This document shows positions 1 to 10,950 of a stretch of 64,000 bases of DNA, piece after piece. The translations under genes were made by a program, and so were the position numbers. Below the pieces are notes generated by a model. That model did not search any database and was not told the DNA's origin. It saw only the letters and a list, made by a program, of their open reading frames with translations. Position 1 is the first letter of the stretch. Each line of letters begins with the position of its first letter. The stretch comes from Bombus terrestris (lineage: Eukaryota; Arthropoda; Insecta; Hymenoptera; Apidae): positions 5,075,501 through 5,139,500 of the forward strand of contig NW_025963548.1 of assembly GCF_910591885.1 (NCBI RefSeq). The letters are read 5' to 3'.

Positions 1-430
1 TAACGTATATCGCTATATTGCAATACTGTATGACGTATAACGTTATGAACTATTACGTTATAACGCGTAACGTTATATTGCATCAGAATATGACGTATAA
101 CGTTATATTGCATCACTATATGAAGTATACCGTTATGAACTATTACATTATAACGTATAACGTTATATTGCATCATCATAGGACGTATAGCGTCATATAC
201 TATTGCGCTATAATGTATAACGGTATATTGCATCACTATATGACGCATAATATTATACGCTATTACGTTATAACGTATAACATTATGTTGCATCACCATA
301 GGACGTATAACGTTATATACTATTACGTTATGACGTATAACGTTATGAACTATTACGTTATAACGCATAACGTTATATTGCATCACTATATGTCGTATAA
401 CGTTTTGCACTATTACGTAATAACGTATTA
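1..430 (+). repeat. Block copied at 3,511-3,940 (offset 3,510)
   Basis: The block matches 3,511-3,940 at an offset of 117 x 30 bp with one mismatch seen (398 T against 3,908 C). It includes the unusual CGCTATATTGCAATACTG start and the CATCAGAATATG variant. Beyond 430 the match continues with a few changes to about 660, after which a 60-bp dimer is present here and missing from the copy. The block is cut by the window edge on the left. Confidence 0.88.
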
Positions 431-485
431 CGTTATATTGCATCACCATGTGACGTATAACGTTTTGTACTATTACGTAATAACG

Positions 486-497
486 TATAACGTTATA
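486..497. other. Palindrome P1, TATAACGTTATA, in monomer A
   Basis: The 12 bases TATAACGTTATA equal their own reverse complement and are centred on the AclI-type hexamer AACGTT. This is one example of a site present in most A monomers across the window. Extended to GTATAACGTTATAC where the flank is ATACAC (for example around 2,406-2,419), it becomes a 14-bp palindrome. Confidence 0.9.
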
Positions 498-505
498 TTG
501 CATCA
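497..505 (+). other. ATTGCATCA motif in monomer A (C/EBP-ATF-like)
   Basis: The nonamer ATTGCATCA is present in most A monomers across the window. It is identical to the core of the amino-acid response element known from the vertebrate CHOP promoter, a C/EBP-ATF composite site. Here it is part of a satellite and nothing shows that it acts as a promoter element, so the match may be chance. Confidence 0.5.
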
Positions 506-530
506 CCATAGGACGTATAACGTTTTGTAC

Positions 531-542
531 TATTACGTAATA
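531..542. other. Palindrome P2, TATTACGTAATA, in monomer B
   Basis: The 12 bases TATTACGTAATA are a perfect palindrome around the SnaBI-type hexamer TACGTA. In a 60-bp dimer the centre of P2 lies 45 bp after the centre of P1 and 15 bp before the next P1, so palindrome centres fall on a 15-bp grid. The core TTACGTAA equals the published consensus site for PAR-type bZIP factors, which is a match of sequence only. Confidence 0.9.
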
Positions 543-662
543 ACGTATAACGTTATATTGCATCACTATTGGACGTATAACGTTTTGTACTATTACGTAA
601 TAACGAATAACGTTATATTGCATCACCATGTGACGTATAACGCTTTGTACTATTACGTAATA

Positions 663-692
663 ACGTATAACGTTATATTGCATCACTATAGG
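663..692 (+). repeat. Exemplar of monomer A (30 bp)
   Basis: This is a clean copy of the A monomer. The first half is ACGTATAACGTTATA and the second half is TTGCATCACTATAGG. Common alternatives at the 3' end are CACCATGTG, CACTATATG and CACTATTGG. The A monomer holds two CpG, a 12-bp palindrome centred on AACGTT, and the ATTGCATCA motif. Confidence 0.95.
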
Positions 693-722
693 ACGTATAA
701 CGTTTTGTACTATTACGTAATA
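693..722 (+). repeat. Exemplar of monomer B (30 bp)
   Basis: This is a clean copy of the B monomer. The first half, ACGTATAACGTTTTG, is nearly the same as that of A; the second half, TACTATTACGTAATA, is different and ends in a perfect 12-bp palindrome. A and B therefore look like sister monomers that share the first 12-13 bases and diverged in the rest. It has three CpG. Frequent variants replace TTTTG by TATGA, TATAT or TCTGT. Confidence 0.95.
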
Positions 723-1740
723 ACGTATAACGTTATATTGCATCACTATTGGACGTATAACGTCTTGTACTATTACGTAATAACGTATAACGTTATATTG
801 CATCACCATGTGACGTATAACGTTTTGTACTATTACGTAATAACGTATAACGTTATATTGCATCACTATATGACGTATAACGTTTTGTACTATTACATAA
901 TAACGTATAACGTTATATTGCATCACCATGTGACGTATAACGTTTTGTACTATTACGTAATAACGTATAACGTTATATTGCATGACTATAGGACGTATAA
1001 CGTTTTGTACTATTACGTAATAGCGTATAACGTTATATTGCATCACTATATGACGTATAACGTTTTGTACTATTACGTAATAACGTATAACGTTATATTG
1101 CATCACCATGTGACGTATAACGTTTTGTACTATTACGTAATAACGTATAACGTTATATAGCATCATCATAGGACGTATAGCGTCATATACTATTGCGCTA
1201 TAATGTATAACGGTATATTGCATCACTATATGACGCATAACATTATACGCTATTACGTTATAACGTATAACATTATGTTGCATCACTATAGGACGTATAA
1301 CGTTATATACTATTACGTTATGACGTATAACGTTATGAACTATTACGTCATAACGCATAACGTTATATTGCATCACTATATGACGTATAACGTTTTGTAC
1401 TATTACGTAATAACGTATAACGTTATATTGCATCACTATATGACGTATAACGTTTTGTACTATTACATAATAACGTATAACGTTATATTGCATCACCATG
1501 TGACGTATAACGTTTTGTACTATTACGTAATAACGTATAACGTTATATTGCATGACTATAGGACGTATAACGTTTTGTACTATTACGTAATAGCGTATAA
1601 CGTTATATTGCATCACTATATGACGTATAACGTTTTGTACTATTACGTAATAACGTATAACGTTATATGGCATGACCATGCGATGTATAACGTTCTGTAC
1701 TATTACGTAATAACGTATGACGTTATATTGCATCACCATG

Positions 1741-3296
1741 TGACGAATAACGTTTTGAACTATTACGTAATAACGTATAACGTTATATTGCATCACTATA
1801 GGACGTATAACGTTCTGTACTATTACGTAATAACGTATAACGTTATATTGCATCACCATGTGACGTATAACGTTTTGTACTATTACGTAATAACGTATAA
1901 CGTTATATTGCATCACTATAGTACGTATAACGTTTTGTACTATTACGTAATAACGTATAACGTTATATTAAATCACTATAGGTCGTATAACGTTATATTG
2001 CATCACTATATGAAGTATTACGTTATGAGCTATTACGTTATAACGCGTAACGTTATATTGCATCACTATATGACGTATAACGTCATATTGCATCGCTATA
2101 TGAAGTATACCGTTATGAGCTATTACATTACAACGTATAACGTTATATTGCATCATCATAGGATGTATAGCGTCATATACTATTGCGTTATAATGTATAA
2201 CGGTATATTGCATCACTATATGACGCATAACATCATACGCTATTAAGTTACAACGTATAACATTATGTTCCATCACTATAGGAGGTATAACGTTATATAC
2301 TATTACGTTATAACGTATAACATTATGTTGCATCACTATATGACGTATAACGTTTTGTACTATTACGTAATAACGTATAACGTTATATTGCATCACTATA
2401 TAACGTATAACGTTATACACTATTACGTAATAACGTATAACATTATGTTGCATCACTATTGGACGTATAACGTTATATAGTATTACGTTAGGACTTATAA
2501 CATTATGAACTATTACGTTATAACGCATAACGTTATATTGCATCACTATATGACGTATAACGTTTTGTACTATTACATAATAACGTATAACGTTATATTG
2601 CATCACCATGTGAGGTATAACGTTTTGTACTATTACGTAATAGCGTATAACGTTATATTGCATCACTATAGGACGTATAACGTTTTGTACTATTACGTAA
2701 TAACGTATAACGTTATATTGCATCACTATAGTACGTATAACGTTTTGTACTATTACGTAATAACGTATATCGCTATATTGCATTACTGTATGACGTATAA
2801 CGTTATGAACTATTACGTTATAACGCGTAACGTTATATTGCATCAGAATATGGCGTATAACGTTATATTGCATCACTATATGAAGTATACCGTTATGAAC
2901 TATTACATTATAACGTATAACGTTATATTGCATCATCATAGGACGTATAGCGTCATATACTATTGCGTTATAATGTATAACGGTATATTGCATCATTATA
3001 TGACGCATAACATTATACGCTATTAAGTTACAACGTATAACATTATGTTGCATCACTATAGGACGTATAACGTTATATACTATTACGTTATAACGTATAA
3101 CATTATGTTGCATCACTATAGGACGTATAACGTTATATTGCATCACTATATAACGTATAACGTTTTACACTATTACGTAATAACGTATAACATTATGTTG
3201 CATCACTATTGGACGTATAACGTTATATACTATTACGTTAGGACTTATAACATTATGAACTATTACGTTATAACGCATAACGTTATATTGCATCAC
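1741..3296 (+). repeat. 1.56-kb block, copy 1 (partner 4,681-6,236)
   Basis: Row by row this block equals 4,681-6,236 at an offset of 2,940 bp (98 monomers). I found one substitution, C at 3,064 against G at 6,004. It contains rare markers such as TATTAAATCACTATAGGTCG and GTTCCATCACTATAGGAGG, so the match is not just shared consensus. Confidence 0.93.
2304..2317. other. Palindrome P3, TACGTTATAACGTA, in the B-prime variant
   Basis: Where the B monomer ends in ACGTTATAACG instead of ACGTAATAACG, P2 is lost and a 14-bp perfect palindrome, TACGTTATAACGTA, appears with its centre 4 bp further on. One A-to-T change makes the switch. This is one example; the same form follows many CGTTATATAC and CGTTATGAAC units. 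Confidence 0.88.
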
Positions 3297-3510
3297 TATA
3301 TGACGTATAACGTTTTGTACTATTACATAATAACGTATAACGTTATATTGCATCACCATGTGAGGTATAACGTTTTGTACTATTACGTAATAGCGTATAA
3401 CGTTATATTGCATCACTATAGGACGTATAACGTTTTGTACTATTACGTAGTAACGTATAACGTTATATTGCATCACTATAGTACGTATAACGTTTTGTAC
3501 TATTACGTAA

Positions 3511-3940
3511 TAACGTATATCGCTATATTGCAATACTGTATGACGTATAACGTTATGAACTATTACGTTATAACGCGTAACGTTATATTGCATCAGAATA
3601 TGACGTATAACGTTATATTGCATCACTATATGAAGTATACCGTTATGAACTATTACATTATAACGTATAACGTTATATTGCATCATCATAGGACGTATAG
3701 CGTCATATACTATTGCGCTATAATGTATAACGGTATATTGCATCACTATATGACGCATAATATTATACGCTATTACGTTATAACGTATAACATTATGTTG
3801 CATCACCATAGGACGTATAACGTTATATACTATTACGTTATGACGTATAACGTTATGAACTATTACGTTATAACGCATAACGTTATATTGCATCACTATA
3901 TGTCGTACAACGTTTTGCACTATTACGTAATAACGTATTA
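3511..3940 (+). repeat. Second copy of the 1-430 block
   Basis: This copy carries the same ordered series of variant monomers as 1-430, including TATCGCTATATTGCAA and CATCAGAATATG. After about 4,170 it lacks one 60-bp dimer found in the first copy, so the offset drops from 3,510 to 3,450. Confidence 0.88.
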
Positions 3941-4630
3941 CGTTATATTGCATCACCATGTGACGTATAACGTTTTGTACTATTACGTAATAACGTATAA
4001 CGTTATATTGCATCACTATAGGACGTATAACGTTTTGTACTATTACGTAATAACGTATAACGTTATATTGCATCACTATTGGACGTATAACGTTTTGTAC
4101 TATTACGTAATAACGAATAACGTTATATTGCATCACCATGTGACGTATAACGTTTTGTACTATTACGTAATAACGTATAACGTTATATTGCATCACTATT
4201 GGACGTATAACGTCTTGTACTATTACGTAATAACGTATAACGTTATATTGCATCACTATATATAGTATACCGTTATGAACTATTACATTATAACGTATAA
4301 CGCTATATTGCATCATCATAGGACGTATAGCGTCATATACTATTGCGTTATAATGTATAACGGTATATTTTATCACTATATGACGCATAACATTATACGC
4401 TATTACGTAATAACGTATAACGTTATATTGCATCACTATTGTACGTATAACGTTTTGTACTATTACGTAATAGCGTATAACGTTATATTGCATCACTATA
4501 TGACGTATAACGTTTTGTACTATTACATAATAACGTATAACGTTATATTGCATCACCATGTGACGTATAACGTTTTGTACTATTACGTAATAACGTATAA
4601 CGTTATATTGCATCACTATAGGACGTATAA
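3941..4630 (+). repeat. 690-bp block, copy 1 (partner 6,221-6,910)
   Basis: It matches 6,221-6,910 at an offset of 2,280 bp (76 monomers); the one substitution I saw is C at 4,421 against T at 6,701. It contains the marker TATATAGTATACCG and the unusual GTATATTTTATCAC monomer. Confidence 0.92.
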
Positions 4631-4680
4631 CGTTCTGTACTATTACGTAATAACGTATAACGTTATATTGCATCACCATG

Positions 4681-6236
4681 TGACGAATAACGTTTTGAAC
4701 TATTACGTAATAACGTATAACGTTATATTGCATCACTATAGGACGTATAACGTTCTGTACTATTACGTAATAACGTATAACGTTATATTGCATCACCATG
4801 TGACGTATAACGTTTTGTACTATTACGTAATAACGTATAACGTTATATTGCATCACTATAGTACGTATAACGTTTTGTACTATTACGTAATAACGTATAA
4901 CGTTATATTAAATCACTATAGGTCGTATAACGTTATATTGCATCACTATATGAAGTATTACGTTATGAGCTATTACGTTATAACGCGTAACGTTATATTG
5001 CATCACTATATGACGTATAACGTCATATTGCATCGCTATATGAAGTATACCGTTATGAGCTATTACATTACAACGTATAACGTTATATTGCATCATCATA
5101 GGATGTATAGCGTCATATACTATTGCGTTATAATGTATAACGGTATATTGCATCACTATATGACGCATAACATCATACGCTATTAAGTTACAACGTATAA
5201 CATTATGTTCCATCACTATAGGAGGTATAACGTTATATACTATTACGTTATAACGTATAACATTATGTTGCATCACTATATGACGTATAACGTTTTGTAC
5301 TATTACGTAATAACGTATAACGTTATATTGCATCACTATATAACGTATAACGTTATACACTATTACGTAATAACGTATAACATTATGTTGCATCACTATT
5401 GGACGTATAACGTTATATAGTATTACGTTAGGACTTATAACATTATGAACTATTACGTTATAACGCATAACGTTATATTGCATCACTATATGACGTATAA
5501 CGTTTTGTACTATTACATAATAACGTATAACGTTATATTGCATCACCATGTGAGGTATAACGTTTTGTACTATTACGTAATAGCGTATAACGTTATATTG
5601 CATCACTATAGGACGTATAACGTTTTGTACTATTACGTAATAACGTATAACGTTATATTGCATCACTATAGTACGTATAACGTTTTGTACTATTACGTAA
5701 TAACGTATATCGCTATATTGCATTACTGTATGACGTATAACGTTATGAACTATTACGTTATAACGCGTAACGTTATATTGCATCAGAATATGGCGTATAA
5801 CGTTATATTGCATCACTATATGAAGTATACCGTTATGAACTATTACATTATAACGTATAACGTTATATTGCATCATCATAGGACGTATAGCGTCATATAC
5901 TATTGCGTTATAATGTATAACGGTATATTGCATCATTATATGACGCATAACATTATACGCTATTAAGTTACAACGTATAACATTATGTTGCATCACTATA
6001 GGAGGTATAACGTTATATACTATTACGTTATAACGTATAACATTATGTTGCATCACTATAGGACGTATAACGTTATATTGCATCACTATATAACGTATAA
6101 CGTTTTACACTATTACGTAATAACGTATAACATTATGTTGCATCACTATTGGACGTATAACGTTATATACTATTACGTTAGGACTTATAACATTATGAAC
6201 TATTACGTTATAACGCATAACGTTATATTGCATCAC
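4681..6236 (+). repeat. 1.56-kb block, copy 2
   Basis: This is the near-identical copy of 1,741-3,296. Its right end joins directly to a block that is a copy of 3,941-4,630, although in the first copy those two segments are 660 bp further apart. The junction keeps the 30-bp register. Confidence 0.93.
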
Positions 6237-6910
6237 CATGTGACGTATAACGTTTTGTACTATTACGTAATAACGTATAACGTTATATTGCATCACTATA
6301 GGACGTATAACGTTTTGTACTATTACGTAATAACGTATAACGTTATATTGCATCACTATTGGACGTATAACGTTTTGTACTATTACGTAATAACGAATAA
6401 CGTTATATTGCATCACCATGTGACGTATAACGTTTTGTACTATTACGTAATAACGTATAACGTTATATTGCATCACTATTGGACGTATAACGTCTTGTAC
6501 TATTACGTAATAACGTATAACGTTATATTGCATCACTATATATAGTATACCGTTATGAACTATTACATTATAACGTATAACGCTATATTGCATCATCATA
6601 GGACGTATAGCGTCATATACTATTGCGTTATAATGTATAACGGTATATTTTATCACTATATGACGCATAACATTATACGCTATTACGTAATAACGTATAA
6701 TGTTATATTGCATCACTATTGTACGTATAACGTTTTGTACTATTACGTAATAGCGTATAACGTTATATTGCATCACTATATGACGTATAACGTTTTGTAC
6801 TATTACATAATAACGTATAACGTTATATTGCATCACCATGTGACGTATAACGTTTTGTACTATTACGTAATAACGTATAACGTTATATTGCATCACTATA
6901 GGACGTATAA
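6221..6910 (+). repeat. 690-bp block, copy 2
   Basis: This copy carries the same TATATAGTATACCG and TATTTTATCAC markers as 3,941-4,630. After about 6,910 the two diverge, with TTTTG here against TTCTG in the first copy. Confidence 0.92.
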
Positions 6911-8909
6911 CGTTTTGTACTATTACGTAATAGCGTATAACGTTATATTGCATCACCATGTGACGTATAACGTTTTGTACTATTACGTAATAACGTATAA
7001 CGTTATATTGCATCACCATGTGACGTATAACGTTTTGTACTATTACGTAATAACGTATAACGTTATATAGCATCATCATAGGACGTATAGCGTCATATAC
7101 TATTGCGCTATAATGTATAACGGTATATTGCATCACTATATGACGCATAACATTATACGCTATTACGTTATAACGTATAACATTATGTTGCATCACTATA
7201 GGACGTATAACGTTATATACTATTACGTTATGACGTATAACGTTATGAACTATTACGTTATAACGCATAACATTATATTGCATCACTATATGGCGTATAA
7301 CGTTTTGCACTATTACGTAATAACGTATTACGTTATATTTCATCACTATAGGACGTATAACGTTATATTGCATCACTATAGGACGTATAACGTTATATTG
7401 CATCACTATATAACGTATAACGTTATACACTATTACGTTATAACGTATAACATTATGTTGCATCACTATAGGACGTATAACGTTATATACTATTACGTTA
7501 TGACTTATAACGTTATGAACTATTACGTCATAACGCATAACGTTATATTGCATCACTATATGACGTATAACGTTTTGTACTATTACGTAATAACGTATAA
7601 CGTTATATTGCATCACCATGTGACGTATAACGTTTTGTACTATTACGTAATAACGTATAACGTTATATTGCATCACTATAGGACATATAACGTTTTGTAC
7701 TATTACGTAATAACGTATAACGTTATATTGCATCACTATAGGACGTATAACGTTCAGTAAGATTACGTAATATCGTATAGCGTTATATTGCATCACCATG
7801 TGACGTATAACGTTTTGTACTATTACGTAATAACGTATAACGTTATATTGCATCACTATAGTACGTATAACGTTTTGTACTATTACGTAATAACGTATAA
7901 CGTTATATTGCATCACTATAGGACGTATAATGTTATATTGCATCACTATATGAAGTATAACGTTATGAACTATTACATTATAACGTATAACGTTATAATG
8001 CATCACGATGTGACGTATAACGTTTTGTACTATTACGTAATAACATATAACGTTATATTGCATCACTATAGGACGTATAACGTTATATTGCATCACTATA
8101 TGAAGTATATCGTTATGAACTATTACATTATAACGTATAACGCTATATTGCATCACTATAGGACGTATAACGTTATATTGCATCACCATGTGACGTATAA
8201 CGTTTTGTACTATTACGTAATAACGTATAACGTTATATTGCATCACTATAGTACGTATAACGTTTTGTACTACTACGTAATAACGTATAACGTTATATTG
8301 CATCACTATAGGACGTATAATGTTATATTGCATCACTATATGAAGTATAACGTTATGAACTATTACATTATAACGTATAACGTTATAATGCATCACGATG
8401 TGACGTATAACGTTATATTGCATCACCATGTGACGTATAACGTTTTGTACTATTACGTAATAACGTATAAAGTTATATTGCACCACTATATGACGTATAA
8501 CGCTATATTGCACCACTATAGGACGTATAGCGTCATATACTATTGCGTTATAATGTATAACGATATATTGCATCACTATATGACGCATAACATTATACGC
8601 TATTACGTTATAACGTATAACATTATGTTGCATCACTATAGGACGTATAACGTTATATTGCATCACCATATGAAGTATAACGTTATGAACTATTACATTA
8701 TAACGTATAACGTTATATTGCATCACTATAGGACGTGCAACGTTCTATTTCATCACTATATGAAGTATAACGTTATGAACTATTAGGTTATAGCGCGTAA
8801 CTTTATATTGCATCACTATAAGAAGTATACCGTTATGAACTATTACATTCTAACGTATAACGTTATATTGCATCACTATAGGACGTATAACGTTATATAC
8901 TACTACGTT

Positions 8910-9128
8910 ATAACGTATAACGTTATATTGCATCACCATGCCACGTATAACTTTTTCAACTAATACGTAATAACGTATAACGTTATATTGAATCACTATA
9001 TGAAGTATAACGTTATGAACTATTACGTTATAACGTATAACGTTACATTGCATCACCATGCGACGTATAACGTTTTGAACTAATACGTAATAACGTATAA
9101 CGTTATATTGCATCACTATATGAAGTAT
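8910..9128 (+). repeat. Diverged patch with CGACG/CCACG and TAATACGTAATAACG
   Basis: Monomers here carry CATGCCACG, CATGCGACG and CTAATACGTAATAACG, with ATTGAATCAC in one unit. This set is less homogenised than the dimer runs before it and lies just before the first register break. The CTAATACG variant is otherwise typical of region 2. Confidence 0.6.
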
Positions 9129-9129
9129 T

Positions 9130-9957
9130 CCGTTATGAACTATAACAATTATAACGTATAACGTTATATAACATCACTATAGGACGTATAACGTTATACT
9201 GCATCACTATAGGACGTATAACGTTATATTGCATCACTATATAACGTATAACGATATACACTATTACGTTATAACGTATAACATTATGTTGCATCACTAT
9301 AGGACGTATAACGATATATACTATTACGTTATAACTTATAACGTTATGAACTATTACGTTATAACGCATAACGTTATATTGCATCACTATATGACGTATA
9401 ACGTTCTGTACTATTACGTAATAACGTATAACGTTATATTGCATCACCATGTGACGTATAACGTTTTGAACTATTACGTAATAACGTATAACGTTATATT
9501 GCATCACTATAGGACGTATAACGTTCTGTACTATTACGTAATAACGTATAACGTTATATTGCATCACCATGTGACGTATAACGTTTTGTACTATTACGTA
9601 ATAACGTATAACGTTATATTGCATCACTATAGTACGTATAACGTTTTGTACTATTACGTAATAACGTATAACGTTATATTAAATCACTATAGGTCGTATA
9701 ACGTTATATTGCATCACTATATGAAGTATAACGTTATGAGCTATTACGTTATAACGCGTAACGTTATATTGCATCACTATATGACGTATAACGTTATATT
9801 GCATCGCTATATGAAGTATACCGTTATGAACTATTACATTATAACGTATAACGTTATATTGCATCATCATAGGACGTATAGCGTCATATACTATTGCGTT
9901 ATAATGTATAACGGTATATTGCATCACTATATGACGCATAACATTATACGCTATTAA
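9130..9957 (+). repeat. 830-bp block, copy 1 (partner 13,122-13,949)
   Basis: It matches 13,122-13,949 at an offset of 3,992 bp, beginning at the 1-bp insertion and containing the TTAAATCACTATAGGTCG marker. One substitution seen is CATTATACG here against CATCATACG in the partner. Confidence 0.88.
9141..9157 (+). repeat. 1-bp insertion breaking the register, site 1
   Basis: The variant TATAACAATTATAACG has one base more than the usual TATTACATTATAACG, so the rest of the array is shifted by +1. It is flanked by GTATTCCG before and GTTATATAACATCAC after. The same compound variant occurs at 12,681 and 13,132, so the three are copies of one mutated segment. Confidence 0.9.
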
Positions 9958-10950
9958 GTTACAACGTATAACATTATGTTGCATCACTATAGGAGGTATA
10001 ACGTTATATACTATTACGTTATAACGTATAACATTATGTTGCATCACTATAGGACGTATAACGTTATATTGCATCACTATATAACGTATAACGTTTTACA
10101 CTATTACGTAATAACGTATAACATTATGTTGCATCACTATTGGACGTATAACGTTATATACTATTACGTTAGGACTTATAACATTATGAACTATTACGTT
10201 ATAACGCATAACGTTATATTGCATCACTATATGACGTATAACGTTTTGTACTATTACATAATAACGTATAACGTTATATTGCATCACCATGTGAGGTATA
10301 ACGTTTTGTACTATTACGTAATAGCGTATAACGTTATATTGCATCACTATAGGACGTATAACGTTTTGTACTATTACGTAGTAACGTATAACGTTCTATT
10401 GCATCACTATAGTACGTATAACGTTTTGTACTATTACGTAATAACGTATATCGCTATATTGCAATACTGTATGACGTATAACGTTATGAACTATTACGTT
10501 ATAACGCGTAACGTTATATTGCATCAGAATATGACGTATAACGTTATTTTGCATCACTATATGAAGTATACCGTTATGAACTATTACATTATAACGTATA
10601 ACGTTATATTGCATCATCATAGGACGTATAGCGTCATATACTATTGCGCTATAATGTATAACGGTATATTGCATCACTATATGACGCATAATATTATACG
10701 CTATTACGTTATAACGTATAACATTATGTTGCATCACCATAGGACGTATAACGTTATATACTATTACGTTATGACGTATAACGTTATGAACTATTACGTT
10801 ATAACGCATAACGATATATGGCATCACCATGTGACGTATAACGTTTTGTACTATTACGTAATAACATATAACGTTATATTGCATCACTATAGGACGTATA
10901 ACGTTATATATTATTACGTTATGACGTATAACGTTATATTGCATCACTAT
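9958..10950 (+). repeat. About 990-bp block, copy 1 (partner 14,730-15,722)
   Basis: It matches 14,730-15,722 at an offset of 4,772 bp, including the rare CGTTCTATTGCATC and TTATTTTGCATC variants. The match stops at about 10,950, where this copy continues with GTACGTATTACG while the partner enters region 2. Confidence 0.9.

Larger units (their letters stand above)
1..9145 (+). repeat. About 304 monomers in unbroken 30-bp register
   Basis: Each 60-base row over this stretch keeps the same phase, so the TAACG or TGACG start of the monomer falls at positions 1 and 31 of every row. Substitutions are common, but I see no net insertion or deletion that is not a multiple of 30 bp. This contrasts with region 2, where 31-bp units shift the register often. 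Confidence 0.93.

Noticed and set aside
486..505. TATA-box promoters in each monomer
   Set aside because: TATA-like strings are inevitable in a 70% A+T repeat and no gene follows them.
421..1140. CRISPR-like array (A monomers as repeats, B monomers as spacers, both 30 bp)
   Set aside because: The supposed spacers are copies of each other, there is no leader or cas gene, and the same pattern continues for kilobases as ordinary satellite dimers.
18..1160. Open frames of 60-873 codons on both strands throughout the window as protein-coding genes
   Set aside because: They are produced by a stop-free 30-bp period, overlap on both strands, start and stop at random variant monomers, encode monotonous Tyr/Asn/Val/Ile/His repeats, and are broken by 1-bp indels without compensation. 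No domain is recognisable.
2141..2220. CENP-B box or another known centromere-protein motif
   Set aside because: No match to the TTCG...A..CGGG pattern was seen in any monomer.
2301..2320. Palindromes as intrinsic terminators or hairpin RNA genes
   Set aside because: The dyads are A+T-rich, 12-14 bp without a loop, have no U-tract, and recur in every monomer; there is no tRNA- or rRNA-like sequence.
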